From assembly GCA_027943335.1 (NCBI GenBank), contig BSBK01002798.1, forward strand, positions 1,364,001 through 1,428,000: a DNA stretch of 64,000 nt. Reading direction: 5' to 3'. Positions 47,342 through 59,814 of this stretch are shown piece after piece. Numbering within the stretch: position 1 is the stretch's first letter; each line of letters begins with the position of its first letter. The DNA comes from Chamaecyparis obtusa. Lineage: Eukaryota; Streptophyta; Pinopsida; Cupressales; Cupressaceae. A model generated the notes under the pieces. It was given only the letters and a program-made list of their open reading frames with translations. It made no database searches and had not been told where the DNA came from. A program made the position numbers and the translations under genes.

Positions 47342-50300
47342 TGTTATCCTAATTTTCTACATGCAGGATGATAAAGATAAATAGGAAAAGATTGCATGAA
47401 GGTACATCTATTTAAACAATACTTTTCAGTTGATGAAGATAAATATTTTGCTATTGCATTCATATCATTAGTTACATTGTGCTCTAAGTATTGATCATAT
47501 CCAAATTTTCAAATTCATAATTGATCATTATATTGTGCATTCAAACTAAATGTAATAGACAAATGTTCTTTCATATTTCATCTTTCATCTTGAAACATAG
47601 ATCAAATGGCAGAAAAGAAAGCATGATAGAAGTATGAGTAGGGTCCCATGCATTTCCTTATAGAGTCATCTGCATCTAAGAGTTGGTTGTCTATTCTGGT
47701 CCAAGTCCTCAGGCGAGTCCTCATGTCTCATATTTTGTGTCATACAGTTTTGTCCTGCATCATAGGAGAAAGGTGTTAGATCCAAATTGGATCTAAGAAA
47801 TGCATAAAACCTAGAAGCATCATACTAGAATCAAATCTTTCAGAGCTGCACATCTATCTATAATATCAATGCAATAGAAAAATATGCATATGCATAAACT
47901 GAATAATAGTATTAAAGGAACATGACTCCATGAAACCTTTTACTATTTATGGTCATTATTATGCATGTTTTTGTTTTTTACCAGAAATCTGAATCAAAGG
48001 GACTTAGTTTTTGTAGCTGAGACACCTTTTTTGAAAAATAGTAGGATAGTATTGAATTAGTGAACATATCAGTTGACTAACATTAACTCATGAATGTCAT
48101 CATATAGGGCACTCTCATAAAAATAGATCATTTGGTCATGTTCACTAACCTAATATGGTGGATTTGATTTGATATTTATTTTAAAACAGAGTAAATAAAG
48201 AGATGCATTCCAAGTAATAATCTGTGTATTCCATATCAAAGTTAAAAAGAAGAAGAAGATGCAGTATGGTATGCACTGAAAAAATGACACAGGTTGTGCA
48301 AAATAGATAGGGGAATATTCATTTTTGATGAGTAATGTAAAGAGGGTTTTATCTCTTACAAATAATGTAAAGTGATATGCAGTTATAAATCATGGACCTG
48401 CAACAATGATCCCAAATGAATATGCTTTGCTAATAATATACATACATAGGAAATAGAGACAACCATGCTATGCTCACAAGAGGAAAAGCTACTAAAGATA
48501 TTCAAATTACAATGGTATCAAATTATGTGCATGTTTAGTGATAGTGCTAGGAGCAAAAAAAAGATGCATTTTAAAATATTGAGCTTTCTATTTACAGAAT
48601 GTGGTTCTGGGTGTCATGAGCCCGTGCTCGAACCCCATTAACAAATATTCAAATAGTATTGCATTTCGCATCTATCAGGAAAAAATTAGTATGATTGCAT
48701 TAGCCACTATCATTTTAGTGAACTTAAAGCCAGACCGCATGAAGATTCATTCAATGTCTTGTAATGGAGTCAAGCATTTTAAAGTCACAGCTATAACAAA
48801 GAAAATCAAAACATGGTGACTGTTGTTAGTCACAACAGGATAATAGTGACAAGGCACAAGTATTATCATAGTGAACAGTAGACATCAAGCAATGAAACCC
48901 AAGTGGACACTTGGGTACACGAAAAAACCAAACTATGGATGACTGCTGAAAACATAATGAAGCATCATGCAATAGCTCCATTATTCAAGCCGCAGAAAAT
49001 GAACAATTTACAATCATCTACAAGAAATGCATTGATTCATTGTAAAGTAATGATAACTATCAGTGATTTCCATTTTAGACAACAACAAGAAAAAAACCCC
49101 AAAATCTATGCAAGGTAAAGAAGAGTAAATTCGGCTTCAACACCATAGTCGAGATTTCAAAAAGGGATGTATGGTATACTTATCTCATAGTTAGAGATAT
49201 ATCTTTGCAGGAGTGTCAAGATTCAAGAAATCCAAAGCTGAGCTTCATCAATGAATGCTTGAGTTCTTGATCAAAGTTGAGTTCTAGCAATCAAGGCCCA
49301 AGCTCTTCCACAGTTACAATTCCAGTTAGAGCCCAAGCTTTATGCTCAAATAAAAATCATAGGAGAAGATAGATTTAAAACCACAAAGATTAATCTTGTC
49401 ACATTCCGAGAGAAGGTGGAGCAAAGAAATAAATAGTGATCTCCGTATCCTTAAGATCAATACCTCTAGATCCAGTTTAGTCATAGTAAAGGAGTGAAGC
49501 TAGTGTCAAGATCCTTGCAGGAAAATCGCCATGGATTAGGGATCTTATTTTTCCCAAATCCAAATGAAACTCAAGAACCAAAAAAAAGATAGGTCTTGAT
49601 TAGTTTTGAATTCCATTGATAGGAGGAGTTAATGCCATTAATATTGTAGTATGACAGTCAATGTCTCAGTTTCCTAAATGCCACTACAACCACCTCACAT
49701 ATGCTATGATGTGATATTTTGAAAAGTTGGTTGATTGTTTAGCTTTGGTCATGTTGACCTTAGGTTATATGGTTAAGGCAAGACTTATATGAATTGTGCT
49801 TATAAGTTAGGGATCAATTTTATTGTAATATGTTGGTATTATGATTAAGAGATGTTTATTTTGAAATACCAACATTAGGGGCATGATTCAAGTCATAATT
49901 TATGCTTGTAACTTAGGGTTTTCTTAGCTAATTTGGAGCTGAATTAGGGGGCTTAGATTTTTGAGTTTGGCCTCAGGAGGGTATTTATTTGAGTTTGATA
50001 ATTAGATTTAACTGTTCAAAATTGAGGAGAAGAAGGGTTTGAGAGCATTGTTGGTTCCACTGCCTCTTTTTGCATATGTTTTGTAACCATTTTCAGATTT
50101 TGAGGGAAAATAAAGTAGGTTCTTCATATTCCATATATTTTATGATTTTTGTTCAATTCTATTCATCCTTTATGCATTTCAATTTCTATTTGTTTTGTAA
50201 CAAAGATAAGAGAATTAATACAATTCTTTTTCTAAGTTATTAAAAAAACCAAACCTTTTGCAAAATCTGTATGTTTGTTGATAGATTTTCATTGTTTGTG

Positions 50301-50650
50301 GTGCATACCCTAATAATGAGTCTAGGTCAACCTATATATTGAGTAGTGTTTGTTAATGAAAATCTTAGTAGTTTGTGTACTGTGGATGCTGGTTTGAAGT
50401 TCCTGACAAGTCTAAACATAGTTTTGGTGTATGACCCCCTTTTCTTTTAGTTTTTAAGTTATCTTTTTTCCCTTTTCCAACCAAAGTTTCAATCAAAGGT
50501 GATATTCTAAATCCAATAGGAATCGGCCTAGAATTCAAAGATTCCTTCTCAATCAGAGTCCACCCACAACTCGAGAAGGTTTTCATTATTACCGTGAAAT
50601 ATTAGTGTACCCTAATGCCTGAGTTAGGGTGATATTTCAAGGCCTTAACA
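47342..50650. mobile_element. Element B: solo-LTR-like insertion in the E2 LTR
   Basis: Comparison with the uninterrupted LTR (around 34790) fixes the ends exactly: 3309 bp from TGTTATCC to CTTAACA, flanked by ATATA at 47337-47341 and 50651-50655. The TG/CA ends, 5-bp duplication and lack of coding frames or internal repeated ends fit a solo LTR left by recombination between two LTRs. Related sequence forms repeat A in E1 (22261 to about 25.8 kb). A short non-autonomous element cannot be excluded. Confidence 0.75.
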
Positions 50651-50655
50651 ATATA
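50651..50655. repeat. Target site duplication of element B, right copy
   Basis: ATATA. After it the E2 LTR continues, matching the 3' LTR from about 34795. Confidence 0.8.
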
Positions 50656-51851
50656 TAAAGATGATTACTTCCTAAAGAAATCTCTAATATAGGTAGAATA
50701 TAATAGATCCTTGTAGCAATTAATGATTGATTTTTATTGAGTTGAAAAGTTTTATGATGAAATGTCATGTCCCTTCAACAACTAATCTTTGAAAGCTCCA
50801 TGATTTGATTGAAAGGTTTCATACATGTAGTTGATGTATGTCCCTTTAAAAATCTCCTCAAACATTTAGTCTTTGCCTCTACTTGATTTGACCAGAAGGT
50901 TTCATGCCCATAGTTTATACATGTCCCTTCTATGATCTCCTCACTATCTTCAAACAGCTACACTGGTTCAACTAGAAGGTCTCATACTTATAACTTGTGT
51001 ATGTCCCCTCAACAGTCTCCCCAAAATCTTCATACCTGTATTTTCATATAACACAAACATCGTTAAGAAATAGAGTGGTTCTAGTCATGTAATCACTCCT
51101 TCTAGCAGCTCCTCTTTATGCATTCTGATTTACATTTATGTAAATGTATGGAAATAAATAGGTAGAGTGATAGGATTCAATTATCCATTGCTCAGTTCAC
51201 ATGAATTGACCCATTTCTCTTTCTTCTTTTGCAAGATTACTTCGGATGCAGGCCCCATATTGAAGCAAATAGAAACCTTCAATGAAAACACCAGACAATG
51301 GGGGGCCTAACCCTATCTTCTAATTACTTATTTTGTTGCATTTATAAAGATGTAATAATAGTTTTAATTTTTAGCATTTAAGATTCAAATGTATGCTTAC
51401 ATTAGCCTAAGCCATGAGTTGTGTGGCTGCATGATGAATGCATTGTTTTATCATTGTATATCTCTTTACTGAAAAGAGCATTTGTGTATCTTTAAAAAAT
51501 ACACTTCTATTTCATAGTTTTAATAGAAACCACTGCTTGTGTGGGTAATTTTCTTTGCTATACTTTTTATGACCTAAAATGAACAAAGCCTCTCTTTCTG
51601 TTTCAGCTTAAACAATTGTACTTTGCACAAAATCTGATTCTTTAGTAGTTAGGACAACAACAAAAATGTAAATTCTGATATTTTTTCAATGAAACCAAAA
51701 ATGAACCAACAATTGAGAATCAATCTGAATACTGAATGTAATTAATTATAATCGACCATTTGATCAAATTAAAAATGAACTCATTTCACCAGAAACTAAA
51801 GGATGATTACAGTCCTACCAATTAGAACAAGTAGGGTGAAAATTGGTAACA

Positions 51852-51856
51852 TTTCC
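51852..51856. repeat. Target site duplication of E2, right copy
   Basis: TTTCC, identical to 32727-32731. Confidence 0.88.
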
Positions 51857-52234
51857 TAAATAGCCTCAACACCACTTCTCCTATTATTCCATGTGAAGAC
51901 ACCATTATTGGCTTTAGACCAATGAGGTTCAAGAAGCTAATATTATCTTTGAGAAAATTTGAAGGGTCTAGTATGACTAACCTACCCCATTTTTCATCCA
52001 AAGTAGTTACAATATTATAATCACCAACCATAATCCATGGGAGAAAAGGATATAGGGACCATAAAAAATTGATGTGAGACCAAAGATGAGACTTGGGAGA
52101 TTAGTGAGGCCATAAATATTAGAGAAAAGGCACCTTTCTCATGTCTCAAAGTTAGAGGTGACCATAGAAATGGAAAAGCAACTAGAAATTCACCACAAGG
52201 GGGTAACCTTTCTTGGGTTCTAGAATTAAGCTAC
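51852..52234 (-). pseudogene. LINE endonuclease fragment
   Basis: The - frame reads part of an L1 ORF2 endonuclease (exonuclease-endonuclease-phosphatase fold): a WSHINFLWSLYPFLPWIMVG stretch, then GDYNIVTTLDEKWG, the counterpart of the family's GDFN catalytic motif (D and N kept), and SFLNLIGLKPI. It is the upstream part of the LINE at 29220-32731. E2 cuts it on the left and element C on the right, so the LINE start may continue beyond the window. Confidence 0.82.
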
Positions 52235-53363
52235 TGTGTGTGTGAAAATTGCACCTAGCTGGGGACACAACACTTTAGTAAAACATTAGAGGTTAGTAAA
52301 TCAAGAAATCTACATATAAGAATAATATGGCTAACTAGGTGATTTACTACCTTCTAGTAGGTGTGAGTATGGTATTCTCAGATTCAGACCGAGATCAGTG
52401 ACAATGCAACACCTAAACGAAGGATTTAAAATGATGAAAGCAATGAAAATATGAATGCAAATTAATCTATTTTTTTGGATTTTGTATGCAATTAAGATAA
52501 AAAACTTGATATGAAACTAATCTAGAATGAATTGGAATGATATGCAAATTGATCTAACAATGATATGCTATGAATGAATGATATTCTATGAATGCTCAAA
52601 AACAATAACAAAAATCTTACAATCGCCTTGTTCGCAAAAGCTTGATTCTTCAGATACAAATTCACCAGATAATGATGCAAATTCAAGAGATCCTTTTGTG
52701 AGGAGTTGAGCCTTGATTATATAGAAATCCAGGGCTTGAGGATGCATTTAGAAAAGCCATAAATCACTCTTGATAAACTTAGGTTGATTTTTGAGTTAAC
52801 AAGAAATTAGGAAATAGATCAACTCATAAAATCATGCAAAAGCACTTTTTGACTCAAAATAGAGTTTAGTTCACTTTTTCAACTCATAATCACATGTCGA
52901 GTTTAGAAAGTTAACAAATTGAAATTAAAAATTGATTTAAAGTTGAGTGCTTTTCTGATTGTGCATGATTTAATTATGAATTAATTTAAAAATAAAGTGA
53001 TTTATTCTCAACTTAATTGAATTTAAATTTAAAAACAATTGATTTATGGGTTAATCAATTATTAAATCAAACTTTTATTCAAACTATATCATTAAATATT
53101 AACAATGGGATTTAATCAATTAAATAAGAATTCAATTGATTATTCGTAGGATTTTTGATTTATTGTCAAAATTAAATAATATAAATTAGGAATAAATATG
53201 ATAAATTAGGAATATTCCTTGATGCAGAATTAGGATGAAATCAATTAGGGTTTTGATAAACTAATGTGCAGACGTGCCGTAGGTTAGGACTTTGATGTCG
53301 ATTTTGTTCAATTTGTTGATGTAGGAGGTTAATGAACCTATAACCCATTTTCAGGGTATTACA
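52235..53363 (-). repeat. 3' LTR of element C
   Basis: The 1129-bp repeat begins TGTGTGTGTGAAAATT and ends GGGTATTACA on the + strand, like the E1b LTR but clearly diverged, with deletions in the AT-rich middle. Confidence 0.88.
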
Positions 53364-53378
53364 TTTTTTCCCTCTTTG
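53364..53378 (-). promoter_or_regulatory. Polypurine tract of element C
   Basis: On the - strand CAAAGAGGGAAAAAA directly precedes the TG of the LTR. Confidence 0.82.
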
Positions 53379-54359
53379 AATTACTGTGCAAAGCACAATG
53401 GTTCAAAGATTAATCTATTTTTGATAAAGACGTGGGCTCAGTTATGTGGTGGAAAAATTGATCCTAAGAGATTAACCAATTCCGAGATAGAAACTGATTG
53501 ATAGATTTGAAGATGTTGGTGATTCAAGTCTTGATTGACCAAGAATCGAGATGATGCTAACTATATCAACAATGAACTGGTGATTACAAAGAAGTGTCAC
53601 AACACTTGATTTTGAACCTATGATTACGAAGAAGTGACTATCTTGACTCCAGACCTGATTGTCCAAAGGAATCGAAAGGATGCCAAATTTGAACCCTTAA
53701 GTTACGAAGAACCAAGGAAATAACACCACTGAACCGATGGTTACGAAGAGGTGATACAGTTCACAAGTTTGATTAGGATACCAGATTGATATGGATCTTG
53801 ATGAACTTGATATGCCCCAAGTGACATGCCCCAAGCGACGCAGACTTTTGACGAATCAACAATTAGACATGGTTGTTGTCTGGATCACTAAGAGAAAGAA
53901 TTGATTTACAGATTTGATTGTTGTGCAATACCATGCCCCCTTCAGGATGAAAATTGAAATCTAACAAGAAAAGTCAGCGTTGAATGGTTTAGAAGCATGT
54001 TAATTAATTGGAGAATTAGTTGTACACGTCTGAAAATGCATTCTGCATCATTTAGAGGTCCTAGAGACCAAGTTTGACTAGGTTTGACCATGATTTGACC
54101 ATGGTTGACCAAGTTGAAATTCAAATAGTTTGATGTTAGATAATCAGTTAAGTTGAATTATGGATTTCTGTGATGATTGAAGGTCAATTATGCAAGCAGT
54201 CGGCCGTCCTGGGTCTGAAAATTTTAAATCATGATTTTGACAATGTAAACGATTGTTACATTTCAATTTTGATCCTGAAAATGGATTTAGAACGTCAAAA
54301 TTAGCCAGGGGTGCAATTTTCACACAAAATAGAGCACTCTGAAAAATTAGGTCAAAACC

Positions 54360-54371
54360 AATATAAGGCCC
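54360..54371 (+). promoter_or_regulatory. TATA box candidate, antisense gene of C
   Basis: AATATAAGGCCC is the counterpart of the E1b TATATAAAGGCC at 6429. It lies about 75 bp before the candidate start codon. Confidence 0.4.
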
Positions 54372-54442
54372 AAAAGGGGTCATTTTCAACTCATTCCAAC
54401 CTTTTGTCTTTTGTGATTTTTGTGGAGCCCTCTGAGAGAAAA

Positions 54443-56927
54443 ATGGCTAAAATGGAAGTTCCAGTATCCTCACATTGTTTTGAGCGCAGCTGGTGACATC
54501 AGTGACCTCCCCAGTATGGGAACCGGTAAGTGGACCTCTGTGCCTCTCTGTGAATTCAAATTTTCCATGTTTTTAGCATTTTAGGATCTTTTCGTACGTT
54601 TTTAGGTTTTTCAATTTTTGCACCATGGAAACTTGTACGACAATCTGTATGGACTCGTATGACTTTTCAACTTCCTATAGAGTGTCATCCCTGTTCTATC
54701 TGAAACTCATATGAGAGGGACCCATCTATCATATGACATTTCATCGGATCCCTCAAGTGTCATACGGGAACCTCTGTATTGTTGTGTACACAAGAACTAT
54801 CATGTGGGAACCTGTAGAAACTCGTACGAGTTTTGACACCAGTCTAAAAACTTGTATGGAAAACGAGTGTTTTTCACCTCCTTAGGTCAAATTTTTTATT
54901 TTTTTGATTTCATAGGCTGATTTCTTAGCATTTAATGTACCTTCTAAAGTGTTCAACTTTTCAAATTATGTACTTATAGCCTAATTTTTGACCAAGTTAC
55001 TAATAGGGTACCCTATTTCTGTGCTTTATAGGTCGTCTATCATGATGTTCATGTCCAGATTTCACATCCGACTACCCAGAGACTGTGCATGTCACTACTT
55101 GATCTGATGAGAGTGCACCTTGCTTCGTGTGGATTTGAGTATTTAATATGGTTGCATGAGATTCAGGTGAACCATGGTTTACTGACTGCCTTGATAGAGA
55201 GATTTCACTCAGAGACACAAACTTTTCACCTGCCCACTAGAGAGATCACAGTCACACTTGAGGATGTATATAGGATATTGTAGATACCATTCCATGGTCC
55301 TTGTCCTGACTATATCAGTGCGGGGAATGTTGGTCTTCATGCTTTTAGGACACTATTTGGGGATGATGATCAGTTGGCTTAGTCTATATCCTGGGAGACT
55401 TTGGTACAGAGATATGGGAAGACCCATAGATTGGAGTGTATCATTGCATGGATGATCGATGGGATCATCATGTCTGATTGTCAGCAGAATGGTCTTCTGA
55501 TGGGCTGGGCCCTGATGGTAGCTCACTTGATGGCTATTCCTTCTGAGTTGGGTTGGGGTTAGTCTATGCTCACACACATGTTCTTAGAGATGCATGAGAT
55601 TGTGTATCATGAGAGCAAGTCTTTTTCTTTAGGTGCTCTTGTTCTATAGATTTGGGCATGGGAGCACATTCCCATATGTCGACCAGTATGTCAGAGTCAA
55701 CGACAACTACAGGAGCCTATCATATATGTATATTCTAGATATGTGACACAGGTCTATATGGGTATCATTGAGTATCAGAGGTATGTTCTAGATGACATGA
55801 CCTTTGTCATTTGGAGAGCATATTTATAGGTAGAGGCATGACCGACTGCTCGGTCTCAGTTTAGCTATTTCTATCAGAGTCAGGTGTTGATAAGTCGATC
55901 CACTATTGTCCTAGAGAGATTTATCATTACAGGCTTGTGGAGACAGTATGGCATCATCCAAGATGCACCACAAGATTATGCTACTTACACACATTTTGTT
56001 CGAGAGCTAGGATTAGGTTGGACAACTCATCTATCTTACACCCTGTGTAGCCAGGAGTACACTAGATATGTACCTAGAGATTGGGACTATAGGCCACAGG
56101 TTGCTAATGCTGGTGTGATAGATGCTTTCATTGCTTGGCTAGCAGAGCACCCTATGAGGAGATTCTCTAATCCCATAGAGTTGATCCCAACCATGGAGGA
56201 GGCTATAGATGTCACCAGTGCACCGATGGGTAGAGGCTAGAGATGTTGAGAGGTATAGATTCCAGTGTTGTAGCCCACACGTCCTAGACCTAGAGCTATT
56301 ATTACTCCATAGAGGCCAGCTGGCCCTCAGATTTTGATAGCAGGAAGACCTATAGTTCTACAAAGGAGATCCACTAGAGGAGAGGGTGGCACACTTAATA
56401 GCATTGGGAGTGTAGATGAGGTCTTAGAAGAACAACAGGATGTAGGTAGTGATACTAATGCTACACAAGCTAATCCTGACTTTGATTTAGGTTCTGAGGT
56501 TAGACGCCGCAAGGCACACAGGGCAGAGGCTACTGATTAGCCTATAGAGGATACAAATATGCCAACTGTTGAGACAGATACTAGACTGAGGTAGACTCCT
56601 CAAGATATCATTAGGTGGCTTAGGTTACAGATCAGAGACCTGAGATTGCAGATTGCTACCCTTGAGATATAGCTCAAGGAGTTTGAGAGGCAGCGTTTAG
56701 AGAGTGAGGCTGATGTCAGGTTGCTGTAGGAAGAGGTTGTATATTAGACTGCTCGAGCTTCATATTACATGTCGGCATACTATGCTACTATACCAGCTAT
56801 GTAGAGAGTTCCTACATACTCTCAGTACATGGTTTCCTCAGAGGGAGCTAGAGCACTGCAGGCTGATCTATCGCTAGATGCACCTGCACCACCCCCATCA
56901 GATGCAGAGGAGCAGGCAGATAACTGA
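54443..56927 (+). pseudogene. Antisense PMD ORF of element C, broken
   Basis: A short first exon may start at ATG 54443 and join at 54535/55032 through a GTAAGT...TATAG intron. The second exon (55032-56927) reads a plant-mobile-domain protein collinear with 7114-9036: VNHGLLTALIERFHSETQTF, TREITVTLEDVYRIL, GWALMVAHLMA and, in the open piece 55884-56240, GLGWTTHLSYTLCSQEYTRY. A coiled-coil-like segment (LRLQIRDLRLQIATLE) and a proline-rich end precede the TGA at 56925. Stops are fewer than in E1b and mostly TAG. Being shared by two diverged elements, the ORF is a stable component of the family. Confidence 0.8.
54590..54860 (+). repeat. TCGTAYGA-motif cluster of element C
   Basis: Repeated ACTCGTACGA/ACTCGTATGA and TCATATGACA units lie within the candidate intron of the antisense gene, at the position equivalent to 6683-6945 in E1b. 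Confidence 0.65.
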
Positions 56928-58618
56928 TTTGTCATGTTGTTCTCTAATTTTGTCATTTCATTTTTTTTTGTCCATATACACCGATCTGACTCTGATAGCT
57001 CATATGAGCTCATTCTTTTGTTTCTTGTGCTAGTAGTGCACCTCTGACTATTCTGAGCTTTTATGATATATATGAGATCGATTGATTTTTGGTTGTGACT
57101 TCATGTGTACTTGTCATTTTGTGTATGATGATATCATGTGATGTAAATGCTTTGATTAGTGTATAATGTATAGAGTATGCAATGCAATGTTTTATTTCAA
57201 ATGTATGGATAATGCAATGCAGTTGATTATGGATTGTAGAAATGGATGATTTGCTTATGCTTTTTGGATGCACATGTATGTAGTGTAATGAATGTAATGG
57301 AATTTATGATATGTAAATGCAGTGATACACATGATATGTTTTTCAGGTATTGATGAAGACAAGTACTTGATCTTTTTGTCAAAAGGATGTCTAACCCAAG
57401 ATGGTGACTGCTTGTGATTCTGTGAAGAGACCTTCGGGTGAGACTCAACTCTTATGTCATGTTTTGCATTTGTTTGAAGAATCATTTAAGTGTTCAAGTT
57501 GATTTGGCAATTGTGAGATCATGTAATCATGCAAAGTGCAAAGTGACATGCAAAATGAAATGCAAACCTAAGACCTAGGACCTAGTCATTGATCATGTGT
57601 CGGTCATTTTCATCACTGAATTTTTATTAGGTAACCAGATAAATCAATACAACATCCACTAGTTAGAAAACTATGAACATATGAATATTGATTCCTATGT
57701 CAAAGTCAATACGATGCCCACTGGCTATACAACCATGGACATATGAATATCAATTTTGTTTTTAGAATGTCGGATTAGATATAAGCACCAAGGCACAAAC
57801 ACCAGGATGACCTGAATATCATATCCATTTTGATATTGCAATTTGTATAAGCATTAGAACATAAACATTGAGATGACCTGAATACACCTTGCATGCAAAC
57901 ACATCAAGAAGTTAAGAGATAATTCTGAATCCTCTATGAATTACCCGTAGTGACCCTTTATCATTGACATACTTGGGTAAGATCATGTTTCATAGTAGGA
58001 GTAAGAACTCACTCAAAAGATAAAGTTAGATCAGACTTCCTTGAATTTTCTAGGTATCAATGGTCGAGGTACACATGGCCATCCAATATGAGATGGAGGC
58101 TCTTACAGATGGACACCATTTCAATCCAAAATTTCCAAAGTTGTTAGCTTTTCACTTAAAGCAGAAAATAAAGAAAATATTATGCCCCCAGTCATCACTC
58201 TCTAAATTTGATAAAGGACATCATCAAAGAGCTCGAGGGAACACAATATGCAAAAATCTCAATGTGAATCAGTAAGCATACAAGCATATAAAAGTATGTG
58301 AAGCAAAGATCATTTTTAGTTTGTTGTTGACGTTTTTGTGTTTGATTGCAAAATCCTTTCTGGTAAGGAGACAAATAGACAGACTCAGATGTAGCTTCAA
58401 AGGACTCTAATTGGATATGACTCATCTGAAGTATACTGGAGACCATAGGATATGACATTGATTGCCCCCAAGTTTGAACATTGATAGGTTACAAATGCTT
58501 TGCTCATTGGTGTACCGACCAACTTTATTGAAAACATGAATGTGGAAATAAACCAAGAGATATGTACAAACTAAATCAGGACTGAAAGCTGGGAAAGACT
58601 AAGATTGCGTTGATAGAT
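56928..58618. other. Intergenic region of element C
   Basis: Collinear with 9037-10740 of E1b, including the paired short tandem units near 57640-57880. No gene is supported. Confidence 0.6.
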
Positions 58619-58920
58619 GGAGAATTTTGAACAAGTGGCACCCATTTGCTAGGTTTTCACCATCTTGGCAGAGATTCTATTTTTGCTACTAAGGCGTCTG
58701 TTTCCAAGTTTTCACCAAGGCACTTTTCTTTTTCTTCTTTTTTTGTATTCTTATCTTTTCAATTTTTTTTGTACTTTTCCACTTTTTTGATATTTTTCAA
58801 AATTTTCAATTTTTTTTGTGAATCATCAAGGTGCCTATTGCTAGGTTTTCAGCAAGATGTTCATTTTTTAGGACTTTTCCTAATTTTTAAGATTTTTTCA
58901 GGACATTTTTGAATACTGAA
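58619..58920 (-). repeat. Post-integrase motif repeats of element C
   Basis: Three related units share GGTTTTCA with flanking GGCACC/GGCGTC/GGTGCC (about 58625, 58690 and 58830), separated by A/T-rich runs. On the - strand they follow the integrase stop. E1b keeps two of the three units. Confidence 0.7.
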
Positions 58921-58921
58921 T

Positions 58922-59275
58922 GCCTTAGGTATATAATTTCTTCAGATGGAGAACATTGATTGGTTCTTGGAGCTGTTCTCCTTTAGTCATTGAGAGTTGA
59001 TAGGCTCTAGAGCCAAAAGTAGTAGTGATAACAAAGGGACCCAGCCAGTTGGGTTCAAACTTCCCCTTGCATTCTCTATGTGATTGATTCTTAGGATTCT
59101 CTCTCAAGACTAGATCGCCAACCTAAAATTATCTGTGTCTGACTTTCTTGTTGTAACCTCTAGACATTCTTTTCTGATATACTCTGAGATGATCATATGC
59201 TACTTGTCTATGCTCATCTAGTAGTTCAAGTTATTGCAACCTAGACACTTTGTAGTCATCATCAGTCATTAGACC
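58922..59275 (-). pseudogene. int: Integrase C-terminal part of element C
   Basis: The - frame reads HLRVYQKRMSRGYNKKV, a GDLVLR strand, then GKFEPNWLGPFVITTTFGSR and the closing EPINVLHLKKLYT. This is the end of a non-chromodomain gypsy integrase. It is cut at 59275 by the copia LTR; the N-terminal half resumes at about 62331. About 130 codons of the catalytic core between the two halves are missing. Confidence 0.85.
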
Positions 59276-59679
59276 TGTTAGGATTAACAAGGCAGAAATA
59301 ACAATTACATGCAAATATAACCAATATCAGAAAACAATAAACCACACATAAGAGAACATGAGACACAAAGATTTAACGTGGTTTACCCAATCCTTGGGCT
59401 ATGTCCACCAACAATGAGTCCAATATTATTATTATCTAGTGATTACAACCTGATTACAATTTGTAATCCCTTACAACTCAATTTTGCCACAAGTACTAAA
59501 ATCATACATAATGAAATCCCTAACCCTAAGCCATATTATACAATATTTTTCCGCTTTAGGGTTAGAATGAGTTACAACATGTCAGCCCAAAAATAGCCAA
59601 AAATATGTCTTGGTCAGGAGGAAAAGTGTAAAATACTTTCTTGGATAGTACTTTCCTGATTAGTCACCACAAGCTAACA
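59276..59679 (-). repeat. 3' LTR of the copia element
   Basis: The 404-bp stretch begins TGTTAGGATTAACAAGG and ends AAGCTAACA on the + strand. The inverted ends TGTTAG/CTAACA fit copia LTRs. The partner LTR is lost, so the target duplication cannot be checked (left flank AGACC). Confidence 0.8.
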
Positions 59680-59694
59680 ATCTCCCACTTGGTG
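59680..59694 (-). promoter_or_regulatory. Polypurine tract of the copia element
   Basis: On the - strand CACCAAGTGGGAGATT runs into TGTTAGC. GTGGGAGATTGTTAG is the classic copia junction of polypurine tract and 3' LTR. Confidence 0.85.
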
Positions 59695-59814
59695 ACTGAT
59701 CAGTATCCACACTAAAAAAACCTCCCACTTGGAGATTGATCCTATAGCAATACTGCTACCATATGAGGCTCCCACTAGATCGAACCACCCTAGACTTAGC
59801 TGTTCCTTTATTCT

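Larger units (their letters stand above)
32732..51851 (-). mobile_element. E2: gypsy element inserted in the LINE
   Basis: The element has long LTRs (32732-35982 and 43484-51851), the duplication TTTCC on both sides, a PBS inside the right LTR, and - strand gag and pol genes. Integration split the LINE between its endonuclease and RT parts. Domain order along the - strand is gag, protease, an extra RNase H, RT, RNase H, integrase. The non-chromodomain integrase end and the second RNase H suggest a Tat-related lineage, but the order is unusual. LTR identity of about 90% by eye and many stops indicate an old insertion. Length without element B and the extra LTR segment is about 14.1 kb. Confidence 0.88.
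43484..51851 (-). repeat. 5' LTR of E2, interrupted
   Basis: It begins TATTGTCAATC (TG mutated to TA) and ends GGTAACA before the TTTCC duplication. Without element B and segment 44658-46412 it is about 3.3 kb and matches 32732-35982 along its length at about 90% by eye. Confidence 0.85.

Noticed and set aside
47335..50658. Element B as a DNA transposon with an 8-bp duplication (CAATATAT)
   Set aside because: The same bases are better explained by TG...CA ends with a 5-bp ATATA duplication. No inverted terminal repeats or transposase are present.
33887..51851. Apparent segmental duplication of 33.9-36.0 kb and 46.4-51.9 kb
   Set aside because: Matched flanks, TG/CA ends and the TTTCC duplication show these are parts of the two LTRs of E2, the right one interrupted by element B.
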